NCBI GenBank assembly: GCA_019321725.1
Contig: CM033121.1
Coordinates: forward strand, 16,943,723-17,007,722
Length of the DNA stretch: 64,000 nucleotides
Reading direction: 5' to 3'
DNA from: Paulownia fortunei
Taxonomy: Eukaryota; Streptophyta; Magnoliopsida; Lamiales; Paulowniaceae
The notes under the pieces: generated by a model
Told to the model about the DNA's origin: nothing
Database searches by the model: none
What the model saw: the letters and a program-made list of their open reading frames with translations, nothing else
Shown: positions 36,731-49,139 of the stretch, piece after piece
Numbering within the stretch: the stretch's first letter is position 1
Layout: each line of letters starts with the position of its first letter
Translations under genes and position numbers: made by a program

Positions 36731-38620
36731 GCCAAGGTGTTCACCATGACCAGGGCAGATGTAGAAGCAAATCCATCGGTGGTAACAGGTACACTTTATA
36801 TTTCTAATGTTCCAACACTTGTATTATTTGATTCTGGAGCCACACATTCATTTGCATCCACTGAGTACGTGAAGAGGCTGGGTAAAATACCAGATGTAGT
36901 AGAAATCAGTTATAGTGTAACAGTCCCCTTTGGAGATGCTAGACAAATCGATCAGATTTTGAGAGCTTGTGCTATACTTGTTGAAGGTAGAGAATTACAT
37001 GCTGATTTGATTGTACTGGATATGAATGATTATGATGTTATTTTGGGCATGGATTGGTTGTCAAAGTATGGGCCTACTATCAACTATAAGGAAAAGACGG
37101 TGACATTTCAACTTTCTGGGAAAGAGTCTTTCACATTTGCCAGCATTGTGAAGAATTTCAAATTCCCTACGATTTCAGCAGTGAAGGCACAATGATTACT
37201 CGATGATGGTTGCGAATGGTACTTGGTGAGTGTCATGAATATTGAGGAACAACACCCACCAACTCTGAGTGAAATACTAGTGGTACGGGAATATACTGAA
37301 GTATTCCCAGATGATCTCCCGGGACTGCCACTAGATCATAAAATAGAGTTTGTTATTGACATACAACCAGGAACGTCTCCAATTTCTAAAACTCCCTACA
37401 GAATGGCTCCTTTGTAGTTGAAAGAATTGAAAGTACAATTATAGGACTTGTTGGACAAGGGATTTATCAGACCGAGCTTTTCATCTTGGGAAGCACTAGT
37501 TCTGTTTATACGTAAGAAGGATGGCACCATAAGACTGTGCATCAATTATCGAGAGTTGAATAGGGTCACGATTAAGAATAAATATCCATTACCCAGAATC
37601 GATGATTTATTTGACCAGCTTCAGGGTGCCGCAATATTTTCAAAGATTGACTTACGCTCTGGGTACCATCAACTGAAAATAAAGGAAGAGGATATCCCCA
37701 AGGTGGCATTTAGTACAAGATATGGGCACTATGAATTTTTGGTGATGCCATTCGGATTGACTAATGCTCCAGCAGCATTCATGGATCTGATGAATAGAGT
37801 GTTCAAGGAGTTTTTGGATAAATTTGTTATTGTGTTAATCGATGACATTCTAGTTTACTCCAAAACTAAAGAAGAGCATACCACACATTTAACACAAGTA
37901 CTAGAGGTCCTGAAAGTGAAGCAATTATACGTCAAATTTAAGAAATATGAGTTCTGGTTAGATCGTGTGGTATTCCTGGGACATGTTATATTAGGAGCAG
38001 GAATATCAGTAGATCCAAGTGAAGTTGAAGCTATCAATAACTGGATGCATCCTACTAATCCTTCAGAGGTGCGCAGTTCTCTGGGTTTAGCTGGATATTA
38101 CCAAAGATTTGTGGAGGGGTTCTCCAAGATTGCTATGCCATTGACACAATTAACCAGAAAATGGGTGACGTTTAGATAGACGGATATATGTGAGCAAAGT
38201 TTCCAAGAGCTGAAAAAGAGGTTGACTTCAACACCTATTCTCTCAATTCCATCAGGTACTGGAGGATTCATAATTTACAGTAACGTGTCGAAGAATAGAT
38301 TAGGATGTGTATTGATGTAGAATGGCAAAGTAATTGCATATGCATCCAGGCAACTTAAAGAGTACGAAAAGAATTACCCCATACATGACTTGGAACTTGC
38401 TGCTATAGTATTTGCACTTAAAATATGGAGGCACTATTTATATAGTGAACAGTGCGAGATCTATATTAATCACAAGAGCCTCAAACACTTTTTCACAAAG
38501 AAAGAGTTGAATATACGACAGCGGAGATGGCTGGAACTGGTAAAAGATTATGATTGTGTGATCAATTACCACCTAGGTAAAGCTAACATTGTAGCTGATG
38601 CATTGAGCCGAAAATCTAAT
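36731..38620 (+). pseudogene. Element A protease, reverse transcriptase and RNase H, broken
   Basis: Protease (36737-37195): LFDSGATHSF near 36824-36853 with DSGA intact, ending YDVILGMDWLSKYG. Linker 37223-37417 (YTEVFPDDLPGLP, SKTPYRMAPL). RT (37448-38179): [64 protein letters not shown] and catalytic LIDDILVYS intact. RNase H: IYSNVSKNRLG at 38275-38307, where the first catalytic Asp is Asn; then [22 protein letters not shown] and [15 protein letters not shown] at about 38569-38613. Stops: TGA 37193, TAG 37415, 37442, 38177 and 38318. Confidence 0.92.
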
Positions 38621-40190
38621 CAAAGTATAATAGCTATGGCTTTAATTCAAAAATCAAAACTGAATGATTTGCAAAAAATGAATATAGAGATTTTACAGAC
38701 AGGAGTAATAGAGGCAAAGTTAGCAACCCTGACGCTTTAGCCTATGCTAATTGATAGGATCAAATAGGGACAGCGAGATGATGAATATCTCATCAATATG
38801 AGAAAATATGTTGCTACAGAGAAGTCTCTTAAATTTAAGATGACTCAAAATGATATTTTACAATATAGAGAGCAGTTTTGTGTGCTAAATATTGATAACA
38901 TTCGGAAGATATTTTAAAAGAGCACATTCAACCCCTTATTCAGTACATTCAGGGGCTACTAAGATGTATAGAGACTTGAAAATGCATTATTGGTGGCCGG
39001 GTATGAAAAAGGACATCACCCAGCATGTAGAGCAATGTCTAACATGTCAGCAGATAAAGGCTGAACATTAAAGACCCGCAAGGACTTTGCAACCTCTACT
39101 TATTCCAGAATGGAAATGGGAAAGGATTACCATAGATTTCATAACTGGTTTGCCAAAGACTACTAAGGGTCATGATGCTATTTGGGTTATCGTCGACAGA
39201 TTAACCAAGTCTGCTCATTTCCTTCCTATATGTTCTACCTATTCCATGGATCGCTATGCCCAATTATACATTCATGAGATTGTCAGACTTCATGGAGTGC
39301 CATTGTCTATAATTTCTGATAGAGATTCAAGATTTTTATCTATTTTTTGGAGGAGTTTACACAAAGCTTTGGGAACACAATTATCATTCAGTACAGCATA
39401 TCATCCTTAGATGGATGGGCAATCTGAACGAACAATACAAACATTGGAGGATATGCTCAGAGCTTTTGTATTAGACTTCCAAGGTCAGTGGAGTAAATTC
39501 CTACCTTGGTGGAGTTTGCATACAACAACAGCTATCAGACTAGTATTGGAATAGCTCCCTATGAAGAATTATATGAAAAAAAGTGTCGGTCTCCGATACA
39601 CTGGGATAAAGTTGGTGAGAAGAAACTTTTAGATCCAGATATGATTCGAGAGATGATAGAAACCATGTTACAGATTCGATAAAGAATGCAAACTGCCCAA
39701 AATTGACAGAAAAGTTATACAGATCGAAAAAGAAGGGCGTTGGAGTTTACGATAGGAGATCAGGTGTTTTTGAAAGTAGTACCAATGAAGGACATCATGC
39801 GGTTTGAGAAGAAAGGAAAATTGAGTCCCAGATATATTGACCCGTTCTTGGTGATTGAAAGAATTGGTGATGTTTCTTATAGACTGGATCTGCCAACATC
39901 TATATCCCAAATACACAATGTATTTCATGTGTCTATACTGAGAAAATATATTGCTAACCCTCTCACATTCTGAAGAATGAACTAGTGGGATTAAAGGCAA
40001 ATTTGAGCTACGAAGAAAAGCCTGTACAGATTTTGTTACGAGAAGTGAAGCAGTTAAGAAATAAATAGATTCCAATGGTTAAAGTGTTATGGAGAAACCA
40101 ATTGGTAGAAGAGGCTACTTGGGAAAGGGAGGACGAAATGAGAACTAAGTATCCTGAACTTTTTCGACAAGTGAAATTTTGGGGACGAAA
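38621..40190 (+). pseudogene. Element A integrase and chromodomain, broken
   Basis: After the RNase H tail and a spacer ([12 protein letters not shown]), the zinc-binding region is near 38980-39065 (MKKDITQHVEQCLTCQQIK in one frame). The core 39087-39410 has [31 protein letters not shown] and [18 protein letters not shown], then FSTAYHP, TAG at 39408, and DGQSERTIQTLEDM with the catalytic Glu. A frameshift follows near 39510. The SH3-like part 39740-39973 includes IGDQVFLKV and FHVSILRKYIANPL. The chromodomain at 39995-40160 (YEEKPVQILLREVKQLRNK, VKVLWRNQLVEEATWERE) is the part that in chromoviruses directs insertion to marked heterochromatin. Confidence 0.9.
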
Positions 40191-40197
40191 TTTTTGT

Positions 40198-40210
40198 AAG
40201 GAGGGGAGGA
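40198..40210 (+). promoter_or_regulatory. Element A polypurine tract
   Basis: AAGGAGGGGAGGA stands directly before the 3' LTR start TGTGATACCC at 40211. Confidence 0.9.
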
Positions 40211-42765
40211 TGTGATACCCGAGCCACTTACTACTCACATGGCCAAATATGATTTATGCATTACATGTTAATTGTGTGCTATTTTCATTGATATGACGTC
40301 ATATAATTCATTTTATTTTTTATGGCATTTTTAATCATTAAAAACTTAATTTTGAAGCTCTCGCACGGTATTGATTATCGAATCCCCTAACCTAAATGGT
40401 TGATTTTGTATTGAGATAAGAAGAAATTGAGATATTAATATAGTGAATAGTGGTAGGTTACACGTGGTAACCTTAGGAGTTTGAAAGGTGTCACCGAAAA
40501 GTTTATAGAAAGTAAGTTGGTTCGATCATGAATTTTAATAGTATATGTATATTTAAATCATACACTTGGGAAAACTAGACATACAATATTATAATTTAAA
40601 TATTATATAACTAGGTTTATAGGTTCGTAATACTATCGGTGCACAAACTTATCAATCGGGTAAGAACCGATGATTTTCGGGTGAAGAACCTAATGAACGG
40701 ATATAGGAATTAGCTATGGGAATGAATAGTGATGAAGATAGGTTGCAACCAAATAGGAATATGTGAGACACACAAGATTAGGTCTACAAGATAAGGGAGA
40801 AAATCATATTATACCATTACATGCCACCTCAACCTTATGCCACCTCATGGTTAGACTTATCAAGCTAGCACCTCAACCTATTCTTCACTCTTAAGCTAAC
40901 AACCACGACTTGAAACTTATTCTGAACCATTTTAGCTTCTAAATACATGGAAAAATATTTCTAAATAGGTCCTAAATGATTCCAACCGAAAAAGGAGGCA
41001 AAACAAGCAAATGGAAGGAGATATAACCAAGTTCAAGTAGAAAACTGTGCAAGGTGAGCTTAACCTACGGGTTTGGCATGATTTTCAGATTTATTTTGAG
41101 GTTTATTGGCTTATTAAGCTTTGAATATTATTTATAAATGTGTTAGGATGTTATTATATAGGCTTTGATGCATAAAGAAAGGGTTTGCGGCTGGAAATAT
41201 TTGATAGAAAATACTTGTGCTAGAAACTATCACCTTGTTGTATTCTTGAATTTTAGGCTTAAAAAATGTATGGTATGTTGAATAAAACCTGTAATTATCA
41301 TCATATATATGTTTATATATGAGTTAAGAGTATTGGAATGAATTTTTATCGGTTAGAAATTGAAATAGAGAATGATATTGGAGAAACACTCAAACTGCCA
41401 AAGTAGCAAAAATTTGGAGTGATTGGATATGTTTAGGGATATTAAAATTATCATGCAACTAAATTAGACAGCAAGTAAATATGAAAATGTGAATCTGTCC
41501 TATTTGATAACTTAGCATATTTCAACCTAGACATGTCGCTATTGAGTGTTAACAATTAGGTACATGATATTAGAGTTATAATACTTTAATTATATGATGT
41601 TTACATGTATCTAAGATGAGAAATTAAGGTATTGGAAGGACTAGATTGGGTTCTAGTTTGTAAAACCTAGATAGCTTGGTGTTTAAGGTTTTAGTATGAT
41701 ATTTTATGCTTTCAACTTGTCAAATTGGGAATGGTGCTTGATGTTGGTAATATTACAGGCTATTTTACATCTAAGATTGGAGTAGAACAATAAACAAATC
41801 TAGACTAAGCCACCAACCAAGTGAAAGGTAAGTAAAGATTCATTTGCAACTACAATGCATAGATATAGTAGATGTGTGAATTATATGTAATATCATAAAT
41901 CATATGTGCATAGTAGAGGGCTCTCAATTGAGCATACATACATGGGCATTGTCATTGGCACGTGCATGCATCATATACACACATTGTGATAAATCTTGCA
42001 TTGCACGACATGATTGTGAGAAAGGAAAATATTTTGCTGACCACTACTAGTGCACCGAAGCATGCATCGATTTGCATGCTTATATGATTATTAGCCATTG
42101 GATTATGGCGGTGTATAGAGCTATTTTTCGGTGCATTGGATAGTAGCATTGGTCAGGGGCCCAAGAAAGAAATATTTTGATTCATAAAATTACATTGTGG
42201 GCATAGCATGTTGAGATGCATGACTTGATATTGTGGATTATTTTTTGACATGCATAATCATTACTTGCTGAGCGTTAGCTCATATAGTTTATGTATTGTA
42301 GATGAGTACGACAATACTTGAAGCATCTTTTATTGGCTGGGCGGCGGTTGGAACTCCTGAGATGTTTGAGAGAGTGTGTACATGGATGACGACTTGTTGG
42401 GCTATTTTGTTGGCTTGTTATATTTTGAGTCTATTGTATTATATTTTTAGACTGGTACTATATTTCACTTTTAAAACTTTACTGTAAATAAGTATGTAAA
42501 TATTGGGTCGTTGTGGGTGTTGTGCTTTTATATAAATACCGATCCTGCTATATACATGACATGTGTTAGAAAGTATTTTAAATAGTGTTGTGCATGTAAG
42601 AAGTAATTTATCTTTTCTTAAAGTGTTACAAAAAATATATATATATTCCATGCATGCACACAGGTTCTATCATGTCAAATTATAATATATATCTAGTTGT
42701 GTAGTAATGGGGGTGTTATGTCAAATTATAATATATATCTAGTTGTATAGTAATAGGGTGTTACA
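40211..42765 (+). repeat. Element A 3' LTR
   Basis: It starts TGTGATACCCGAGCC and ends GGTGTTACA. Against the 5' LTR it lacks the 303 bases equivalent to 33791-34093 (junction near 41410, short A-run at the breakpoint), has one instead of four ATGCATGGATTTGC units, and repeats its last 46 bases in tandem (42675-42720 and 42721-42765). TATA at 42527-42538. Confidence 0.92.
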
Positions 42766-42770
42766 ATTGG

Positions 42771-43400
42771 AATGGCCCCCTGTGAAGCATTATATGTTAG
42801 AAAATATAGATCTTCTGTTTATTGGGATGTGGTTGGTGAAAAGAAGATTTTGGGCCAAAATATGATTCGAGAAATGATAGAAGCTGCGACACAAATTCGT
42901 TAATGAATGCAGACTACCCAGAGCTGACAAAAAAGTTAAGTAAATCAAAGAAGATGAATATTAGAATTTGCAGTAGGAGATCAAGTATTTCTGAAGGTAA
43001 CTCCAATGAAGGGGATTATGCGGTTGGAAAGAAAGGAAAGCTTAGTTCTAGATATATTGGTCCATTTCATATTATTGAATGAATTGGGGATGCTTCTTGC
43101 AAACTCGACCTACCTGCATCAATGTCTCAAGTGCACAGTATATTTTATGTATCCATGTTAAGGAAATATATTGCAAATCCATCTCATATTCTAAAAAAAT
43201 GAACCTATAAAGCTAAAAGTAGATTTGAGTTATGAAGAAAGACCTGTAGAGACTCTTCTAAGAGAAATAAAACAACTCAGAAATAAAAAGATCCCATTGG
43301 TTAAAGTATTATGGAGAAATCAATCAACAGAAGAAGCTACTTGGGAAAGGAAAGATGATATAAAAGTTAAGTATCCAGAACTCTTTCAGTAAGTAAATTT
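42771..43400 (+). pseudogene. Element B integrase C-terminus and chromodomain, broken
   Basis: Continues element B integrase after the insertion: APCEALYVRKYRSS region, MIREMIEA near 42860, DQVFLKV-like region near 42980, LSSRYIGPFHIIE, then FYVSMLRKYIANPS. The chromodomain at about 43210-43390 is better preserved than in element A (SYEERPVETLLREIKQLRN, VKVLWRNQSTEEATWERKDD, KYPELFQ). Frameshifts near 42900-42960, 43020 and 43190. Confidence 0.85.
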
Positions 43401-43418
43401 CGAGGATGAAATTTTAAT

Positions 43419-43431
43419 GAGGAGGGGAAGA
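43419..43431 (+). promoter_or_regulatory. Element B polypurine tract
   Basis: GAGGAGGGGAAGA directly before the LTR start TGTAATACCC at 43432. Confidence 0.85.
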
Positions 43432-46016
43432 TGTAATACCCAAGTCTCACACTAATCACTTGGCCAATATGATTCATGCATTACATGCTACTTATATGCT
43501 AATTTGCATTAACATCAACTTGGCATCTTATGTAGCATTCTTAATCGTTAGATCTCTAATGCTATCACATGATGTTAGTGGTTGAGATCTTATAACTTAA
43601 TTAAATAATTCTATAATTAGATAAGAAAAAAATTAGATTGGTCAATATATTGGATATTTATAGGTTATATATTATAATTTAGAAGTGCTAAAGGTATTAC
43701 TAGTAAGCTTATATGATTCGGTTCAATTAGATCAAGGTGTTTTGAAAGTATACATCCATAAATTAACATACTTGGGATATTGGACATGATATAATGTGAT
43801 TTAAGTTTCATATTACAAGGTCCATATGTGCATATGATTTTAGAAATGCAAACTAGACAATCATTTAAGAATTGAATATAAATCGGTTTGGAGATTGAAT
43901 GAATGGTTAAGAAATTATGGTAGAATTTGTTATCTGATCGTATGAAAAATAAAATAGGTTGTAAATAGATAAATAAATATTGAGAAAAACAATATTAGAT
44001 CTGTATAAGGTGTGTATAATATCATATTTGAACCACCACTTGACACCTCTAGCTTTGCCACCTCAAGCTATCACCTCAAGCTTTCTTCATTTCTATCCTT
44101 GACCCACGACCAAAAAAATAATTTCTGAGCTATTTCACCTTAAAAACCTCCATAATGAATTTTAGAAGTTGGTCTCAAGTAATTCCAAATAAAGAAAAAG
44201 TGAAGGAAGCAAAGGAAAGCAAGGGAGGAGCTAGTAGAAACTTAAAATTGTGCATAGGTGAGCTTAAGTCAGGTTTTTGATTTCAATTCTTGAATTTTTT
44301 GAGGGTTTATGATTTATAAAGCTTCTATTATTGGTTATAATCATGTTAGGATGTTATTTATGGTATTATATTTCACAAAAGAAGGATTTTTAGTTGTAAA
44401 ATCACAATAGAAATAACTAGGGATAGAAACTGTATACTTGTTGATTTTTGTTTTTAATACTTTATGTATGTATAATAACTTGATTAAAACCTATATATTT
44501 TACCATATATGTTTTTATATATGATTTTGGGTGATTTATGTAAGTTTAGAGAGGTTACAAATTGAAATATGGTTTGATATTTGAAGAGACACTCAAAACT
44601 GTTATGATAGAACTTGCAGTTTTTGTACCGTGATAACGGGTCTAGATTTGTTAAGGTAAATCAGTGATTTTTGATAATTATATAATATTTTTACATTTCT
44701 ATACATGTTATATAAGTGTGGTAAAAATTTGGGAGAGTTTGGATATGCTTAAGGATGTCAAAATTATCATGCAACTAAATTGGACAGCAAGAAAATATGA
44801 AAATATGAATCTGTCCTACTTGATAACTTAGCATGTTTAAACCCAAACATGTTGCTATTGAGTTCTAACAATTAGGTACATGCTATTAGAGTTATAATAC
44901 TTCAATTACATGATGTTTACATGTATCTAAGATTGGAAATTAAGGTATTTGAGGGACTATATTGGGTTCTAGTTTGTTAAAGTTTGGTTGTTACCTAGAT
45001 AGCTTGGTGTTTAAAGTCTTAGTATGAGATTTTGTGCTTTCAACTTACCAAATTGGTAATGGTGCTTGATGTTGGTAATATTATAAGCTATTTTTCATCT
45101 AAGGTTGGAGAGGAATACTAAACAAATCTAGACTAAACCACCAACCAAGTGAAAGATAAGTAAAGATATATTTACAACTACAATGCGTGAACATAGTACG
45201 TCTTGAAGTATTTGTACCTAATGTGTTGATGATATTTAAATTAACTGGATGACAAGTATATTATGTACTTTAAGAGTCTTATGATTTTTGAAACATGTTG
45301 AGAGTAAGATGACTTGCATTTCATATTGAATTCACCATTCTTGAGCATTTGCATGTGCATGCATGCCATACGGGTATAGTTGAGGTTCTTGCTTACATGA
45401 TATTATTTGAGAAATTATTTTCTTGAATAAAGATGTTTATTAGCCACTACTAGTGCACTGAGGCATGGAAGGCATGCTTATGTGATATTTTAAGTACCAC
45501 AAGTAGGATATTTTCAGTGGATCGCAAGGGAAAAGAGGGGGTGGACCTTTGGTGATCATGAGAGGATAGTCCACTTGACTGTGCCTTTGTTATGATTGAT
45601 GCCATGGGTGGGAGACTTCTTGGGTGATCATAGGGGAAGATAGAGTGTGTACCTCTAGGGGTTATGGAGAATGGTCCACTCGACTATATCAATCCATTAT
45701 TGGCCATTTGATTATTGATATTATGCAGAGCTCTCTTTTAGGTGCATTGTAGGTAGGCCAAGGGCCCAATAAAATGAAGTGATTTTGAATAAAAACTTTC
45801 TGATTTATGAGTACTCAAATTTGATACAGTTCTTGCATCATATCTCAGAGATAAGTTGCATGAGATTTTATATCATACTTTTAGCATACATGATTTTACT
45901 TATTAAGCGTTAGCTCATGTAGTTTATGCATTATGGGTGGGCATGGTAAGATTTGAAACCTCTAGTTTATTGGGCTGGCCGTGGAGCTCCCACAGGCTTT
46001 CAAAGATTAATGTAAT
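43432..46016 (+). repeat. Element B 3' LTR, 3'-truncated
   Basis: It starts TGTAATACCCAAGTCTCACAC. It aligns with the complements of 7582-9087 and 58704-60978 (type B LTR). The last recognisable block, ...GGAGCTCCCACAGGCTTTC, corresponds to a site about 350 bases before the LTR end in the 58704 copy; there an Athila-like leader takes over. Confidence 0.85.
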
Positions 46017-46074
46017 TAAGAAAAAATATTTATAAACCTGAATACTTACCTTTCCTTTCCCAGCAACAGCGCCA
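46017..46074 (-). promoter_or_regulatory. Athila-like leader fragment and Asp-tRNA primer site
   Basis: On the minus strand 46057-46074 reads TGGCGCTGTTGCTGGGAA, two or three changes from the Asp-tRNA primer site. The leader left of it (46017-46056) matches about 840-880. The element is cut at 46016 before gag. Confidence 0.8.
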
Positions 46075-47750
46075 AAAACTTGCTACAACTTTAAAGTTAC
46101 AAACCCAAGTATAGGTTGTGTCAAGTAATAAATTTCTCGTGAGTTTGAGGTCGATCCACATAGAAGTTGTTTGAAGACTTCTGGATTATATTTCTAAAAA
46201 ATGGGCTTTATGTGGTTTAGAATATAAAAAAAATAATGTATGCTATAACTTAAAAAAAACCAAAGTAACAAAAAGACTAAGGATTAGGGATCTACTATTG
46301 AGTTTTAGATAGATAAATAATTATTTATTTGTTTAAATCTTTTAATTGCCACTATTGGAATCCATATATAATGAAGGTTCCAATAGGAAAATGTTATTAA
46401 ATAACTCATGCATTAAGGTAATCATGATATTGTCTTACTATTTGTAAATTATCTCTTAACACCAACACTTGTTTGTGGGATTAAGTATTTATGCACACCT
46501 TTGTCTACAACACATCAAGGTTTCATGTTAGTGGTTGGTGTAGTAAAATCAAACGTCTAGCTAAATAAAACTAAGTATTTATTGTGCTATTAGTGATACA
46601 TAAATCAAGAATCACCACAAACCAAGTATGATTTAGATAAAAAAATTAAAATAATAATACAACACATTTAAATATTTTGTACCTTTATAACTATTCATCT
46701 TCCTTCATCAAGAGGTTTGCCCTTTCTTCTCAGCTAAATGAAATTCAAAAAGATATAATGAAAGTAGAAAAGACTAAAATAGAAGATAAAATAGAGAATA
46801 CATTTCTATTACTACTTGAAAACTTATATTATTACTATAAAACTTAGCTTAAAGAAAGACAATAATAAAACTTTCTTTTCCCCTCTACCCCCTATATCTT
46901 ACAAGCTTAATATATGGCCTATTTATAGTGTTTGGATTATGCTAGATGCCAAACATATAATGGAGGAGTTAAACAATCAAGTGGTATGCTAGTTGTCAAG
47001 AGTTGGTAAGTTGTTATACCAAATCTTCTAAATTTTCACCTACCTAATTCAATTAAATTTTAAGGCCTGATACATCTAGATTTTTATAAAGGGTAAAGAA
47101 TAAAAGTTGTAGATCATTCCTTTTTAATATATTTTCATACGTCATTTGTCAAATTTGGCTATAGGATGAGGGAGATATGGTCAAGTTACGATATCATGTT
47201 CAAGAGCCATCCTTCAACATCAGCAGCGCATTGCAACATGTTTATTGACCATTTTGACATATTTTCTCACCATATTGTCTTATCAAACTTGTTTATCTAT
47301 CTCATTTGTATAACATATCCAAATTTCAATAAAAAAGCAATTTTTGGTTTAAGACATGTGGCCCAAATAGTAAAATAGGTTAGGACTGGACTTAACTCTA
47401 ATCTGAATTTTTGGTGATCTATTTTGTACAACCACTTGTAATCTAACTTCTTTGATCCTTATATATTTAGTATGGGATCCAAGGTTTGCATTAACTTGTA
47501 GATAAATGATTTATTAATTTATAGCCTCAAGAATTAACCCAAAACTTTTCAGAATCAAAAAGTTACGCCAGTTTTTCTACCTACACAAAAAAAATTAATC
47601 TCAATTTTTTATGTTGATTTCCCATTTTTTCCTTAAAACACAAAAATACTTTAATTGTGAGTTCTAATGAAAATTTCAAAGTGAAAATAATTATATAATT
47701 CCTAATTAATTATACACTTCTAAATGTTCATTACACTGCAATAACACAAA
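46075..47750 (-). repeat. Athila-like LTR, second copy
   Basis: It matches 901-1066 and 9093-9865 to about 46880, with a single unit of the block duplicated at 9262-9610. Beyond that no second copy exists to compare. The minus-strand LTR start may be TGTGTTATTG at about 47750, giving about 1.7 kb, a usual Athila size; that end is uncertain. The frame at 47166-47378 shows nothing recognisable. Confidence 0.55.
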
Positions 47751-47849
47751 AGGAAGCTATGCAACCTCCTTCTTAGATATAGGACGGAGGTGTGGTGAAC
47801 AAAAGGAGGAATAAATCTATACCCATGGAGGATATACATGAAGAAATTT

Positions 47850-48900
47850 ATATCCCATTCAGTTCAGAAAAGAATATTGGAAAAGGTACAGTAGATACTG
47901 ATCCAAATATGTTACATAAAGTAGATAACCTCTATTAGGAGTTGAGAGAAATAAAACAAAAGATGTCTGGGAAAATGATGGTGCCGAGGAAGGGGCTAAC
48001 TTTCTCAAAGGAAGTTATGGAAAATGAACTAGCCCCTAGTTTTAGGCTGCCTAACTTTGAGTATAATGGAATGGTAGACCTATGGGATCATGCTCAGGTT
48101 CAAAATTGCATCTCTACTTTACTGATACACGGATAGAGTGAAATGTAGAATTTTTCTTACTATGTTGACTAAATTAGCACAACAGTGGTTTAGTCAATTG
48201 CCCTAGAATCTATTAGTAACTTTGATGATTTTAGTTTGGCATTCTTAAATCAGTTCGTTAGCTCTAGGAAGTACCAGAAGACTGCCTTGACCTTATTTAG
48301 CCACAAGAAAAAAAAACGAAGTGCTTAGGAGTTACATCAAAAGATTCACCATGGATGCCCTAGAGATCCCATCCGCCTCACAGGATATCTTGTCAATCGC
48401 CTTAGCTTAAGGACTGCATGATGGTGATTTTTTTAGATCCTTGACCAAGAAATTGCCTAAGACTTTTGATGAGTTATTAGCCCGAGCAGAAAAATACATT
48501 AATATGGAAGAAGCCCAGAAGACAAAGAGGGATGAAAGAGGAGAGAAAAAGATGAATAGAAAAAAAGAAGAAGAGAAAAAAATGAATGTTAGCCATGTTA
48601 ATCAACCCATAGTATAAAGAAGAGGAGGACTTAAACTGAGGTATGAAAAATACACACCCTTGGTCCTACCTCATGAACAGGTGCTGGTGGCGGTGGAGAG
48701 ACATCCTGCTCTATGTTGGCCCAAAACATATTTGGATGTTCCTAGAAGAGTTAAGTCAGCAAGCTTCTGCCAATTCCATAATGATTATGACCATACCACG
48801 AAGGACTGCTATCATTTAAAGGATGATTTTAGCAGGGCATTTAAAAGAGTTCGTATATAAAGAGATAACAACCGAGCGAACAAAAAAGAAAGGGGTAAAA
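47850..48900 (+). pseudogene. Tat gag, broken
   Basis: Capsid region: LAPSFRLPNFEYNGMVDLWDHAQ near 48020-48100, then in shifting frames CRIFLTMLTKLAQQWFSQLP near 48140-48205, FDDFSLAFLNQFVSSRKYQ near 48220-48275, a RSYIKRFTMDALEIP segment near 48325-48370, and LARAEKYINMEEAQ near 48478-48520. The spacer ends with a CQFHNDYDHTTKDCYHLKDD knuckle at 48766-48825, a C-x2-H type motif typical of Tat gag. Many stops. Confidence 0.8.
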
Positions 48901-49139
48901 TTGGTAGCCCGTTATGAGGGAGGAGTACAAAGTGGAAGAAGGAGCTGAACCCCAGGAGAACGCACCCACCTTCTCCTCCTAAAAGAAGAACGATATATAT
49001 AATTATGGGAGGACCCACTGATGGGGATTCCCATTGAGCTAGGAGAGCTTATGCCAGAGCAACTAGATTCTGGCAAGAAGGAAAACACGAAGTGAACCAA
49101 GTGATGAAAGGAATAATAATCCAGTTCAAACAAAAAATG

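Larger units (their letters stand above)
32625..42765 (+). mobile_element. Structurally complete Tekay/Del-like Ty3/gypsy element A
   Basis: A 10,141-bp element: 5' LTR 32625-35485, Met-tRNA primer site 35489-35500, gag 35657-36730, protease-RT-RNase H-integrase-chromodomain 36731-40190, polypurine tract 40198-40210, 3' LTR 40211-42765, TSD ATTGG. Long LTRs (over 2.5 kb), the initiator-Met primer site and a C-terminal chromodomain point to the Tekay/Del lineage. LTRs differ by 7 substitutions in about 320 aligned bases by eye (34181-34480 against 41491-41790), so insertion is fairly old but clearly younger than element B. All domains are present but stops prevent activity. Confidence 0.92.
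29902..46016 (+). mobile_element. Old Tekay-like Ty3/gypsy element B, interrupted
   Basis: Plus-strand pieces 29902-32624 and 42771-46016 are one element: protease, RT, RNase H and integrase before 32624; integrase C-terminus, chromodomain, polypurine tract and 3' LTR after 42770. The gap is the younger element A with TSD ATTGG (32620-32624 and 42766-42770). The order of protein segments across the gap matches element A around 39530-39560, which proves continuity. 5' LTR, primer site and gag are missing; the left end joins a type C LTR at 29901. The 3' LTR is cut at about 46016. Confidence 0.88.

Noticed and set aside
29902..43431. Endogenous pararetrovirus (caulimovirus-like) origin for the RT regions
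   Set aside because: LTRs with TSDs, integrase and chromodomain are present, and no movement-protein-like region is seen; these are Ty3/gypsy elements.
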